64,000 nt of DNA from JANYHH01 sp965249745 (GTDB lineage Bacteria; Deinococcota; Deinococci; Deinococcales; JAAFIG01). Under the pieces are notes generated by a model. That model ran no database searches, had not been told where the DNA came from, and was given only the letters and a program-made list of their open reading frames with translations. Positions within the stretch are counted from its first letter, which is position 1; each line of letters opens with the position of its first letter. Where the stretch lies: positions 248,001-312,000 of the forward strand of contig OZ252252.1 of NCBI GenBank assembly GCA_965249745.1, in the 5' to 3' direction. This document shows, piece after piece, positions 1 to 8,078 of this stretch. The translations under genes were made by a program, and so were the position numbers.

Positions 1-660
1 GATTACACCAACCGTGGTCCTGACGGTGTGGGCGTGATTGACCTGCTGATGCGCTTACAACACGAGGCGAGCGGGGCGGGCGGCTTCGTCGGGGCGCTCC
101 TGGGTAATCACGACGTGATCCTGCAAGAGGTGATGCGCTTTGGCAACCGTGAGTCGCCCGGCCGGAAGCGTCAGGGGCGCAGCCTCGGGTTTCGTGACAT
201 GTGGTTGCAGAACGCGGGCGGTCGCCCTGAGGACTTGGAGCGCCTGCAACCCCGGCATCTCGAGTGGCTGATGAACCTGCCCGCGCTGGCAAAGGTCAGT
301 GATAGGCTCGGGGACACGCTGCTGATGCACGCCGATAGCACTTTCTATCTGGAGTATGGCTCGAGCGTGCAAGAGGTCAACGCCACCGTGCGTAGTCTTT
401 TACTCGAGGCGAACCTGGAGCGTGTGGATGCCTTCGAGGAACGATTCGGCGAGGATGTCGCTCTAGAAAACCTCGAGCTTGTGCTGAACACCTTTGGAGC
501 GCGGCGACTGGTTCACGGACACACACCGATTTACCGGCTGCTGGAACGCGAGGCGGCCACAGTCACCGAACCCTGGGTCTACCAGGGCGGGCGGTGCATC
601 AACGTGGACGGCTGCCTCTACGCGGGCGGACCCGGATTCGCGCTGCGGCTCGAGGAGTGA
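1..660 (+). CDS. PPP-family metallophosphoesterase, 5' end cut by the window edge
   Basis: The reading frame is open from base 1, and 219 codons plus stop are visible. The visible protein begins inside the metal-binding motif: D-Y-T-N-R-G-P-D-G matches the GDxx[DN]RG block of the PPP/calcineurin superfamily. GNHD follows at visible residues 35-38, then M-H-A-D, and a late V-H-G-H-T-P that supplies histidine metal ligands. This is the layout of bacterial PPP-type phosphatases such as ApaH or PrpA-like enzymes, which hydrolyse phosphomonoesters or dinucleoside polyphosphates with two metal ions in the cytoplasm. The substrate cannot be told from the sequence. The first metal-binding segment (GDxH) is outside the window. 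It is followed by clpS after a 155-base gap. Confidence 0.85.
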   Translation, partial: DYTNRGPDGVGVIDLLMRLQHEASGAGGFVGALLGNHDVILQEVMRFGNRESPGRKRQGRSLGFRDMWLQNAGGRPEDLERLQPRHLEWLMNLPALAKVSDRLGDTLLMHADSTFYLEYGSSVQEVNATVRSLLLEANLERVDAFEERFGEDVALENLELVLNTFGARRLVHGHTPIYRLLEREAATVTEPWVYQGGRCINVDGCLYAGGPGFALRLEE

Positions 661-680
661 ACCGGCTAGCCTTGACCCTT

Positions 681-740
681 CAGCCTCGAGCCGTACAGCC
701 TCAAGCCATCCAGCCTCAAACCGTCCAGGCTGACCGCTCG
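681..740. repeat. Short degenerate 15-bp tandem repeat, four units
   Basis: Four consecutive 15-base units lie at 681-695, 696-710, 711-725 and 726-740, each beginning CAGCCTC or CAGGCTG. The first unit contains CTCGAG, and the following two read CTCAAG and CTCAAA at the same place. The array sits between the phosphoesterase stop and clpS. No function is visible. Confidence 0.6.
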
Positions 741-815
741 AAACCCCACAATCTCAGCCCTGCCCCCCTGCTATCTTGTCGGTCTCGAGCGTAGACTTCG
801 CCTCGGGAACCCTCT

Positions 816-1109
816 ATGAGTACGTCCACCAAGACCCGCACCCAGAACCAGACCGCCCTGCCACCGCAGTGGAAGGTGCTGCTTTTGAACGACGATTACA
901 CTCCGATGGATTTCGTGGTCGAGGTGCTGGAGACCGTGTTTCGGAAATCCGAAAACGAAGCCGTGGAGATTATGTACGCCGTGCATCGCGTCGGCGTCGG
1001 CGTGGCGGGCGTTTACACCCACGAGATCGCGGAAACGAAATTATTGACCGTGGAACACCTGGCCAAAGCCGAGGGCCACCCGCTCCAATGCACGATGGAA
1101 CCGGAATGA
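816..1109 (+). CDS. clpS: ClpS, adaptor for ClpA (N-end rule)
   Basis: A 97-residue protein with the usual ClpS length and layout: a short polar N-terminal tail (about residues 1-18) followed by the conserved core. The N-degron pocket motif is visible as L-L-N-D-D-Y-T-P-M-D-F-V, and the M-Y-A-V-H-R-V-G helix carries the conserved histidine. In the family, ClpS binds substrates with hydrophobic N-terminal residues and passes them to the ClpA N-domain. clpA starts about 125 bases downstream on the same strand, the normal arrangement. The ATG at 816 is preceded by only a weak CGGGA ribosome-binding sequence. Confidence 0.95.
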   Translation: MSTSTKTRTQNQTALPPQWKVLLLNDDYTPMDFVVEVLETVFRKSENEAVEIMYAVHRVGVGVAGVYTHEIAETKLLTVEHLAKAEGHPLQCTMEPE

Positions 1110-1234
1110 AGCGGCGAGCTTCTGGCTATCTCACCGGGCGACCTCTCAGAAGCTCGAGACCTGATTTTTAGAACCAAGCTGAAGATTTGAATGGCACACC
1201 GATCCCATCCCAAAAGCCAGGAGCCAGAAGCCCC

Positions 1235-3460
1235 ATGACCCCCACCTTACAAACCACCGTCCAAGCCGCCGTCAACCTCGCCAAGGCTCGAGGACACGAG
1301 TACGTGACGCTGGAGCACCTATTGCTGTCCTTGTTGGACGATAGCGATGCCAATCTGGTGTTGACGCGCTGCGGGCTGGATTTCACGACGATGCGCGACG
1401 AGCTGGAAGAGTTGCTGTCTCACCTGGAAATCCTGGAGGAGGCCGATCCCGTGCCGACGGCCGCATTTCACCGCGTGCTGCAACGCGCCCGGTTGTCCAT
1501 GCGAGCGGCCGGGCGCGATCAGGCGAACGGTGCGAACGTCCTGGTCGCCCTCTTTGAAGAGCGCCAGAGCCGGGTTCACGCGCTTTTAGAGCAGTTCGGA
1601 CTGTCGCGTTTGGACATCACCAGCGCCATCTCGAGAGGGGTGACGCCGAAGGGCAGTTTGGAAAACGACCCGTCAGACGCGGGCGCGCCGGTCAACGACG
1701 ACGATCCAGGCGTGGCCCAGAACCCGCTCGAGGCGTACTGCGCCAATCTGACCGCGCAAGCCAAGGAGGGCAAGCTGGACCCGTTGATCGGGCGGGTGGG
1801 CGAGCTGACGCGCTTGATGCAAGTGCTGGCGCGACGTAACAAGAACAACCCGCTCTTAGTCGGTGATCCCGGCGTCGGCAAAACCGCGCTTTTGGAGGGG
1901 CTAGCCCAACGGATCGTCTCGAGGGACGTGCCAGAGAAGTTGATCGGGGCGGAACTGTTTGCGCTGGATATGGGCGCGTTGCTGGCGGGCACGCGCTATC
2001 GCGGCGATTTCGAGGAGCGGTTAAAAGCCGTCATGAAAGCCCTGGAAGCCCACGAAAACGCGATCCTGTTCATAGACGAGATTCACACCGTCGTCGGCGC
2101 GGGAGCCACGACCGGCGGCACGATGGATGCCAGCAATATGTTGAAGCCCGCGCTGACCGGTCGCCTCAAATGTATTGGCGCGACGACCTTCTCCGAGTAC
2201 AAATCGTTTGAGAAAGACCGCGCCCTCAACCGCCGCTTCCAGAAGATAGACGTGCCCGAACCCAGCCGCGACGAGGCGGTGCAAATTCTGCAAGGTTTGC
2301 AATCCCGCTTCGAGGCGCATCACGGCGTCAAGTACACGCCTGACAGCATCACTCGAGCGGTGGAGTTGGCGGTGCGGCATTTATCGGAGCGCAAACTCCC
2401 GGACAGCGCGATAGACGTGATTGACGAGGCGGGCGCGGCGGAGAGCCTGAAACCGATTGGGATCAGGGTTGACACGATCACCGAAGCGCAGATTGAAACC
2501 GTCGTGGCCCGCATGGCGCGCATCCCGGAGCAGAGCGTCTCCAAGGACGATGCCGAGGTGCTGCGAAACCTCGAGGCGGACTTGCTACGCACAGTTTTCG
2601 GGCAGGACGCGGCGGTCCGCGAAGTCTCGAGCGCCGTGAAACTCTCGCGCGCCGGATTGCGTGATCCCAACAAGCCGATTGGCTCGTACCTGTTCGCGGG
2701 TCCGACGGGCGTCGGGAAAACCGAGCTGGCGAAGCAACTGGCGAAATCCCTGGGGATTCAATTCCTGCGCTTCGACATGTCGGAGTACATGGAGAAGCAC
2801 AGCGTCAGCCGATTGATCGGCGCACCGCCCGGTTACGTCGGCTTCGATCAGGGCGGGTTGCTGACGGACGCGATCAATCAGAACCCGCATTGCGTCTTGC
2901 TCCTAGACGAGATTGAAAAGGCGCACCCGGACCTGTTCAGCATCTTGCTGCAAGTCATGGATTACGGCAAGTTGACCGATCACAACGGTAAATCGGTTGA
3001 TTTTCGCAGCGTCATGCTGGTCATGACCACGAACGCGGGCGCGGCCGAAGCTGGAGAGAAATCGATCGGCTTCACCGGAACTCTGAACCTGTCCGCCTCG
3101 AGCGAGGCCGTGAAGCGCTTGTTCACCCCAGAGTTCCGCAATCGCTTGGATGGGATCGTCGGGTTCGCGCCGCTCTCCAGCGGCATCATGCACCGAGTCG
3201 TGGACAAGTTCTTGCTGGAACTGGAAACGCAGCTCTCGGAGCGCAAAGTGAAGTTGAAAGTCAGCCATGCCGCGAAGGATTGGCTGGCGGTGCAAGGCTA
3301 CGATGGGCGGATGGGTGCGCGGCCACTGGCGAGGGTGATTCAGGAATCCCTGAAGAAACCCGTGGCTGACGAATTACTGTTCGGGAAACTGAAAGACGGC
3401 GGCAAGCTCGAGGTGGACGCGGATGGGACAGGGCTGACCTTCAAGTACGCCAAGCGTTAG
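1235..3460 (+). CDS. clpA: ClpA, AAA+ unfoldase subunit of ClpAP
   Basis: The protein has 741 residues from the ATG at 1235, which follows CAGGAG about 12 bases upstream. A TTG 16 codons earlier (1187) is in frame but has no good ribosome site. Order: Clp N-domain (about 1-145), linker, first AAA module with Walker A GDPGVGKT at 210-217 and Walker B ending D281-E282, second AAA module with GPTGVGKT at 489-496 and D558-E559, then the C-terminal D2-small domain. The short linker without a ClpB coiled coil, plus an I-G-F tripeptide at 611-613 where ClpA binds ClpP, identify ClpA rather than ClpB. It unfolds proteins for ClpP and takes substrates from ClpS encoded just upstream. Confidence 0.95.
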   Translation: MTPTLQTTVQAAVNLAKARGHEYVTLEHLLLSLLDDSDANLVLTRCGLDFTTMRDELEELLSHLEILEEADPVPTAAFHRVLQRARLSMRAAGRDQANGANVLVALFEERQSRVHALLEQFGLSRLDITSAISRGVTPKGSLENDPSDAGAPVNDDDPGVAQNPLEAYCANLTAQAKEGKLDPLIGRVGELTRLMQVLARRNKNNPLLVGDPGVGKTALLEGLAQRIVSRDVPEKLIGAELFALDMGALLAGTRYRGDFEERLKAVMKALEAHENAILFIDEIHTVVGAGATTGGTMDASNMLKPALTGRLKCIGATTFSEYKSFEKDRALNRRFQKIDVPEPSRDEAVQILQGLQSRFEAHHGVKYTPDSITRAVELAVRHLSERKLPDSAIDVIDEAGAAESLKPIGIRVDTITEAQIETVVARMARIPEQSVSKDDAEVLRNLEADLLRTVFGQDAAVREVSSAVKLSRAGLRDPNKPIGSYLFAGPTGVGKTELAKQLAKSLGIQFLRFDMSEYMEKHSVSRLIGAPPGYVGFDQGGLLTDAINQNPHCVLLLDEIEKAHPDLFSILLQVMDYGKLTDHNGKSVDFRSVMLVMTTNAGAAEAGEKSIGFTGTLNLSASSEAVKRLFTPEFRNRLDGIVGFAPLSSGIMHRVVDKFLLELETQLSERKVKLKVSHAAKDWLAVQGYDGRMGARPLARVIQESLKKPVADELLFGKLKDGGKLEVDADGTGLTFKYAKR

Positions 3461-3473
3461 TGCTTAACCTGCC

Positions 3474-3506
3474 CGGTGGATGAACCTCCCGTGGTTTCAT
3501 CCACCG
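3474..3506 (+). terminator. Perfect 11-bp hairpin just after clpA
   Basis: CGGTGGATGAA at 3474-3484 pairs perfectly with TTCATCCACCG at 3496-3506 across an 11-base loop, 13 bases after the clpA stop. No T-run follows, so it may be an mRNA 3' stabiliser or a Rho-assisted end rather than a classical intrinsic terminator. Confidence 0.5.
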
Positions 3507-3710
3507 CCTCCCGCGATCAGGAATCAACGCTCACTCACGCTCAAAGGGGCGCTTCTGCTTTCTCGAGCAGAGGTTGAGGTTCTGTCAGTGGTTTCGAGTT
3601 GTCTGCGCCTCGTTCAGATCTGGTATTTCTATTGGGGTCAAGAATCGCAAGCTCCCGGGCCGTTCCAGCCTTGGCGCTTGATAGTCCGGTTTCTTCATGA
3701 TCGCCAGCCC

Positions 3711-3908
3711 TCAATCGAACAGGGCCGCGACGATGCTTGGAACCATGCCGTCGCGCAACTCGTCCAGGGCGAAGGCCACTTCCGACTTGCGCCTCGCCGG
3801 GTCCGAGATTCCACTGACCGCCGTCTCGAGGGCCGCGCCGACCTGATGCGCCAGCTCCTCGTCCACCCCGAGCGTTTGCAGCAACTCGAGCGCCAGATTC
3901 ACTGACAC
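3711..3908 (-). CDS. Possible small helical protein, unrecognised
   Basis: A 65-codon frame starting with GTG at 3908 encodes a leucine- and alanine-rich peptide that reads as amphipathic helices, for example A-L-E-L-L-Q-T-L-G-V-D-E-E-L and A-L-D-E-L-R-D-G-M. There is no clear ribosome-binding site, and no TANNNT box at leaderless distance. I do not recognise a family. It could be a real small gene, the surviving end of a decayed gene, or chance. It lies alone between clpA and rarA. Confidence 0.3.
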   Translation of the reverse strand: MSVNLALELLQTLGVDEELAHQVGAALETAVSGISDPARRKSEVAFALDELRDGMVPSIVAALFD

Positions 3909-4207
3909 GCCCAGAGGCTGTCACGAAGCCCTGAAAAAACCCGTGTGACACGAACACAATCCTCCAAAAATACATCTGCCATATCCCCTCCCGGATAGGT
4001 GGTGCTAGCGCTCGAGTTGTTTTCCTGCCCACAGAGCAACGGCTCTTGGAGGAGCTTGACAGCAGGATGTCCAAATAACGTCTATACGAATTTAACGCTT
4101 GCGTGATTGAAACAAAGCTGAGTATGTATAGCTCAACCTTTAAAAGTAATAGTATCTAGGACTGTAATCTTTCGAGGGAAGATTGGCTCGAGTTTTCAGA
4201 GAGCCGC

Positions 4208-5482
4208 TCAGTCGCGCCCGAATCGCTCCCGCAACCCCTCGAGACGCTCCTTGACTTTGTTCTCCCAGCCCTCGCCGGTCGCCTCGAAAAAGCGCGTCCC
4301 CTTCAAGTCATCCGGCAGGTACGTCTGGGCAAAGCTGCCCTCTGGATCGTCGAAGTAATAGGCGTAAGACGTGCCGTACCCGATGCTCTTCATGTACCCT
4401 GTCGGCGCGTTTCGCAGGTGCAACGGAACCTGACTTCCGGTGTGCGTGTGAGCCGTCTCGAGGGCCGCTTTCCAGGCGGTGTAGACGCTGTTGCTTTTTG
4501 GTGCCAGCGCTAGATAGACCACGGCCTCTGCCAGCGCCAGCTCACCCTCCGGTGCGCCCAGAAAATCCACCGTTTGCTGCGCGGCGACCGCCAGCTTCAA
4601 CGCGTTTGGATCCGCCAACCCGATGTCCTCGGCAGCCATTCGCACCACGCGCCGCGCCACGTACAGGGCGTCCGCGCCGCCCGCGATCATCCGCGCCAGC
4701 CAGTACAACGCGCCGTCCACGTGCGAGGCGCGAACGGATTTATGGAGCGCACTGATGAGGTTATAAAAATCCTCGCCGTTCTTGTCCATCGCGGGCGTTT
4801 GCGCCCCCAGGGCTTCCTTCACCGACTCGAGAGTAATCCGATCCCCGATCTGCGCCGCGACCTCGAGGGCGGTCAGGGCTTTTCGGGCATCGCCGTCGGT
4901 GAGCGCCGCCAGCGCCTCTAATGCGGCTTCGTCAGCGGGAAAATCTGGCAGCCCTCTGGGATCTGACAAAGCGCGGTGCAATAACGCGAGAATCTCGTCC
5001 CTCGGGATCGGCTCCAACTTCAGCGTGCGAGCGCGGCTCCTGAGTGCCGGGTTGACCTCGAAGCTGGGATTTTCGGTGGTCGCGCCGATCAGCACCAGCA
5101 AGCCCGACTCCACGTGCGGCAGCAGCGCGTCCTGCTGCGCTTTGTTGAAACGGTGAATCTCGTCTAAAAATAAAACGGTGCGCCGCCCCATGTTGCGACT
5201 GGCTTCGGCCGTCACGACGATCTCGCGCACGTCCTTGACGCCAGCGCCGACCGCGCTGAGCTGATGAAACTGCGCCCCCGCCAGTCCCGCCACGAGCCGC
5301 GCCAGCGTTGTCTTGCCGCACCCCGGCGGACCCCAGAGGATCAAGCTGGAAAGCTTGCCCCGCTCGAGTATCGTCCGCAAGGGTTTACCGGGCCCGACCA
5401 GATGCTGCTGCCCGACGACCTCCTCTAAGGTGCGCGGGCGCATCCGCTCCGCTAGAGGCGCGGCTTGGGCGAACAGAGTCAT
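4208..5482 (-). CDS. rarA: RarA/MgsA AAA+ replication-associated recombination protein
   Basis: A 424-residue protein with the RarA (WRNIP1/Mgs1) layout. An N-terminal R-P-R-T-L-E-E-V-V-G-Q box is followed by Walker A GPPGCGKT at 51-58, Walker B with D107-E108 in L-F-L-D-E-I-H-R-F-N-K, sensor 1 G-A-T-T-E-N-P-S-F, and the MgsA C-terminal tetramerisation region with N-A-P-T-G-Y-M-K near the end. In the family it acts at stalled forks and single-strand gaps with SSB. The ATG at 5482 is supported by a TAGAAT box exactly 6 bases upstream (leaderless). No partner gene is adjacent. Confidence 0.95.
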   Translation of the reverse strand: MTLFAQAAPLAERMRPRTLEEVVGQQHLVGPGKPLRTILERGKLSSLILWGPPGCGKTTLARLVAGLAGAQFHQLSAVGAGVKDVREIVVTAEASRNMGRRTVLFLDEIHRFNKAQQDALLPHVESGLLVLIGATTENPSFEVNPALRSRARTLKLEPIPRDEILALLHRALSDPRGLPDFPADEAALEALAALTDGDARKALTALEVAAQIGDRITLESVKEALGAQTPAMDKNGEDFYNLISALHKSVRASHVDGALYWLARMIAGGADALYVARRVVRMAAEDIGLADPNALKLAVAAQQTVDFLGAPEGELALAEAVVYLALAPKSNSVYTAWKAALETAHTHTGSQVPLHLRNAPTGYMKSIGYGTSYAYYFDDPEGSFAQTYLPDDLKGTRFFEATGEGWENKVKERLEGLRERFGRD

Positions 5483-5488
5483 GGGAGA

Positions 5489-5494
5489 ATTCTA
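5489..5494 (-). promoter_or_regulatory. -10 box for leaderless rarA
   Basis: Reading the minus strand, TAGAAT is followed by six bases and then the rarA ATG, so transcription would start at or next to the start codon. No ribosome-binding sequence is present. Confidence 0.65.
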
Positions 5495-5565
5495 CTGCGT
5501 TTCGTTATAAACAGAATGACCGGACTCGTCGTTTTATTTCGTCCTGTCAGTTCAATGTACGGGTT

Positions 5566-5961
5566 TCACGGTAAAAATATCTGCCCTCGAGCCGCCGGAA
5601 TCGTATAGACGAACTCAAAGGCGCAGCTCAACATGACGGCCAGCGTCAGGCCCAGCAGGAACACGAAGACTGCCGCGTTGCGGACCAGAATGCCGTGACT
5701 CGCGGGATGGCGAATCTGCGCCCAGAGCATCCAGCCAACGCCGACCAACACGAACAGGACCGCGAAGCTCTGCATCGAGAAACTGGCTGACGCCACGACG
5801 AGACTGAGCAGAGGTGGCAATGCCAACCCTGATTGCTGCAAGATGGCCGCCAGTTGTGGCACGAGGTTCGCCAGAACGAAATACAAATTTCTGAGCAGCA
5901 GACCGCAACCGATCACCAGCCCCCAGCTCACAGGAGAAACGCTTTGAAACTGCGCTCTCAC
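5566..5961 (-). CDS. Small integral membrane protein, paralogue of its upstream neighbour
   Basis: 131 residues with about three hydrophobic segments (about 12-34, 48-83 and 95-118). It resembles the adjacent upstream gene (5958-6356): both have a membrane span, then Q-[IL]-R-H-[AP], a conserved [VI]-[RK]-N-A-[AV]-[VF]-[FS] segment, another span, and a tail containing P-A-A-R-G-Q or P-A-R-G-Q. The two genes overlap by four bases (ATGA), so they are translationally coupled and probably arose by tandem duplication. I do not recognise a named family and assign no function. Confidence 0.7.
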   Translation of the reverse strand: MRAQFQSVSPVSWGLVIGCGLLLRNLYFVLANLVPQLAAILQQSGLALPPLLSLVVASASFSMQSFAVLFVLVGVGWMLWAQIRHPASHGILVRNAAVFVFLLGLTLAVMLSCAFEFVYTIPAARGQIFLP

Positions 5962-6356
5962 GGCTGACCTCGAGCGGGCAGATTCGGAAACACGACGGTC
6001 ACGTAAATCAGAAATTCTGCCATGACCCAGGAGAGCAGCACCCCTGAAACCAGGCTGAAGACCGCATTTTTGATCAGGTCTCGAGGCGGGTTGGCGTGGC
6101 GGAGTTGCGTGTATGCCAGCCAGCCGAGGAGTCCAACGGTCGCCGCGACGATCAGATACCCAACTGTGGTTGGCAGGATACGAGAGAGCCAGAGCACCAG
6201 AGAAGAGCGGGTCAGCGAAAAGACCGAACTCTTCGGGTCACGTTCAATGAATTGCAGTAACCGAACCCCATAGGTCAACACGAAAGCGAATAGGGACGCG
6301 CTCGCCAGGGCTGAGGTTGCCCAGAGACTCCAACTCACGCCTCGGATGGTGGCCAT
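5958..6356 (-). CDS. Small integral membrane protein, first of a paralogous pair
   Basis: 132 residues from the ATG at 6356. The frame is open upstream to a GTG at 6434, but the extra residues are polar and unlike a membrane protein. The ATG at 6356 has TATGAT seven bases upstream (leaderless spacing) and gives a length matching its paralogue (131). Three hydrophobic stretches are visible, with a short charged loop containing L-R-H-A-N-P-P-R-D-L-I-K-N between the second and third. It overlaps the downstream paralogue by four bases. The function is unknown. The pair may form a heteromer in the cytoplasmic membrane, which is inference from pairing only. Confidence 0.65.
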   Translation of the reverse strand: MATIRGVSWSLWATSALASASLFAFVLTYGVRLLQFIERDPKSSVFSLTRSSLVLWLSRILPTTVGYLIVAATVGLLGWLAYTQLRHANPPRDLIKNAVFSLVSGVLLSWVMAEFLIYVTVVFPNLPARGQP

Positions 6357-6363
6357 GCTGAAA

Positions 6364-6369
6364 ATCATA
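6364..6369 (-). promoter_or_regulatory. -10 box TATGAT fixing the start of the membrane-protein pair
   Basis: On the minus strand TATGAT is followed by seven bases and the ATG at 6356. This favours the shorter reading of the 5958-6356 gene and a leaderless transcript. Confidence 0.5.
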
Positions 6370-6538
6370 GGTGAGGCGGTTGACTTCTCCAACCCGGATC
6401 GGCTCGAAGTCGTGCCAGTGCGGATTTGCGGCACCGCCGATTTTTCACACGGCTTGCAGAGTTGGTAAGGCCGTGAAACGTGTTCCTGGTGTCGGGCTTT
6501 TAACGGCGATGACTCATACTGAACCTCGGAGGTGGAGC

Positions 6539-6886
6539 ATGAAAACGATTCTCGATTTTGTCACGTTGCACACCCAGGACTTAAAGGCCACTCGAGCCTT
6601 CTACACCGACGTGCTGGGTTTCGAGGTGGTCGAGGAACGCCCCAACGGAAACGCGTTCGTGCAAGCCAGCGGGGCCGGACTGGCGATCCGCGAGGACAAA
6701 ACATTGATTGGAAAGCATGGCGGTGATGTCAGTGTCTCGTTCATCGTCCCGAACGCGGACACGTACCACCAACGGCTCTCAGAGCGAGGCGTGGAGATCA
6801 TTCAACCGCCACAGAACGGTCCATTCGGAAAAATGTTCATCGTGTGTACCCCCGACGGACACCAACTGAGTTTCCGCGAGCCGTAA
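6539..6886 (+). CDS. VOC-fold (glyoxalase/bleomycin-resistance) protein
   Basis: 115 residues from the ATG at 6539, directly behind a strong GGAGG at 6528-6532. The open frame reaches further upstream but without this site. The sequence has the paired beta-alpha-beta-beta-beta modules of vicinal-oxygen-chelate proteins: D-F-V-T-L-H-T-Q-D-L with A-F-Y-T-D-V-L-G-F-E-V at the front, and P-D-G-H-Q-L-S-F-R-E-P at the end, where the last Glu is a typical metal ligand. Members include glyoxalase I, dioxygenases and antibiotic-binding proteins. The substrate is not evident. The DUF1349 gene starts 12 bases downstream. Confidence 0.85.
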   Translation: MKTILDFVTLHTQDLKATRAFYTDVLGFEVVEERPNGNAFVQASGAGLAIREDKTLIGKHGGDVSVSFIVPNADTYHQRLSERGVEIIQPPQNGPFGKMFIVCTPDGHQLSFREP

Positions 6887-6898
6887 ACTCCCCGTATC

Positions 6899-7492
6899 GT
6901 GACCATTCATCTCCCAGAATTCGCTCAACCGCTCGAGTGGCGGATTCAACCTCGCACTTGGACTCCCTCCGAGACTGGGCTATTGATCGAAGCGCCGGGA
7001 TTGACCGATTTCTTTGTGGACCCGCTCAAAGTAGCCACGCGTTTGAATGCGCCGTCGTTGCTGTTTGACGTGCTAGAAGATTTCACCCTCAGCGCCAGGG
7101 TGCAAACCGATGCCCCCGGAACCTACGACGCGGGTGTGTTGTTCGTGTACCAGGACGACTCGAGCTGGGCTAAACTCTGCTTCGAGCGTTCCCCGCAAGG
7201 GCAGATGATGATCGTCTCGGTCGTCACCAAGGGTACGTCCGACGATGCCAACGCTGTAGTGATCCCAGGCGACAGTGTGGGCTTAAGAATTTCCCGGCTC
7301 GAGTCAGCCTGGGCGTTTCATTACTCTGTGGATGGCAGCTTCTGGCACATGGTCCGGCTGTTCTCGCGGGGGGCGGGGAGCTATAAAGCTGGCTTTCTGG
7401 CGCAATCGCCGGTCGGCGCGGGTTGCGCGGTGCGATTTACAGAACTTCAATACCGGGCTGAGCGATTGTCCGACGTGCGCTCCGGCGTCTGA
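6899..7492 (+). CDS. DUF1349 family protein (concanavalin-like beta-sandwich)
   Basis: 197 residues starting with GTG at 6899, 12 bases after the VOC gene, so probably co-transcribed. The sequence is typical of DUF1349/YesU-like proteins: W-R-I-Q-P near the front, a central Y-D-A-G-V-L-F-V-Y-Q-D-D, W-A-K-L-C-F-E-R-S, and a final V-G-A-G-C-A-V-R-F strand, all beta-rich as expected for a lectin-like sandwich. There is no signal peptide, so it is cytoplasmic. The family is thought to bind carbohydrate-like ligands but no reaction is established. A TAAACT box lies nine bases before the GTG. Its stop lies one base from that of convergent dtd. Confidence 0.75.
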   Translation: MTIHLPEFAQPLEWRIQPRTWTPSETGLLIEAPGLTDFFVDPLKVATRLNAPSLLFDVLEDFTLSARVQTDAPGTYDAGVLFVYQDDSSWAKLCFERSPQGQMMIVSVVTKGTSDDANAVVIPGDSVGLRISRLESAWAFHYSVDGSFWHMVRLFSRGAGSYKAGFLAQSPVGAGCAVRFTELQYRAERLSDVRSGV

Positions 7493-7493
7493 C

Positions 7494-7952
7494 TCACTTC
7501 GGCTTCAAGCGCTCGCTCGAGTCCACGATAATCGTCACCGGTCCGTCGTTGACCAGCGACACCTTCATGTCGGTTTGAAAGATACCCTGCTGGACTTCGA
7601 TGTCCTCGTCGCGCAGCAATTCACAGAACTGATGGTACAAGCGCTTCCCGTCGTCCGGGGCGGCAGCTTCGGTGAAACTCGGGCGATTGCCTCCGCGCGT
7701 GTCCGCATAGAGCGTGAACTGCGAGACCGCCAGCACCGCACCCTCCGCCTCAGCCAGGCCCAGATTCATCTTGCCCGCCTCGTCAGAGAACACCCGTAAC
7801 CGGGCGACTTTGCGTGCCAGATACGCCGCGTCATCTCTCGTGTCGCCGCGCCGCACGCCCAAGAGCACCAGAAAGCCGCGCCCGATCTGACCGACGACCG
7901 CCCCCTCCACGCTGACGCTGGCGCTCGAGACGCGCTGAATTACGGCCCGCAC
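7494..7952 (-). CDS. dtd: D-aminoacyl-tRNA deacylase
   Basis: 152 residues, the usual length of DTD. It opens with M-R-A-V-I-Q-R-V-S-S-A-S-V and carries both signature motifs: S-Q-F-T-L-Y at 77-82 and N-D-G-P-V-T at 135-140, whose Gly-Pro pair forms the cross-subunit cis-proline pocket. The enzyme hydrolyses D-amino acids (and Gly from tRNA-Ala) off tRNA in the cytoplasm as a homodimer. The start is GTG at 7952. It converges on the DUF1349 gene with a one-base gap, so transcription from both sides must end inside coding sequence or read through. Confidence 0.95.
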   Translation of the reverse strand: MRAVIQRVSSASVSVEGAVVGQIGRGFLVLLGVRRGDTRDDAAYLARKVARLRVFSDEAGKMNLGLAEAEGAVLAVSQFTLYADTRGGNRPSFTEAAAPDDGKRLYHQFCELLRDEDIEVQQGIFQTDMKVSLVNDGPVTIIVDSSERLKPK

Positions 7953-8078
7953 TGAAACCCCAATAACATGTCACGCACGCTATCACGCCTCCAAGATGAG
8001 ACCTCGAATTTGACAGCTCAGTTTCACCTCAGTTCAAACCTGGATAGTGCCCGACAGTCAAAGCACTAGGGAGCAACC

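Larger units (their letters stand above)
3461..4207. other. Intergenic stretch between clpA and rarA
   Basis: These 747 bases separate two genes that converge. They hold the hairpin at 3474-3506 just after clpA, one possible small reverse-strand frame (3711-3908), and an AT-rich segment (about 4070-4180) without a recognisable gene. Longer open frames here on both strands read as low-complexity shadow sequence. Confidence 0.6.
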
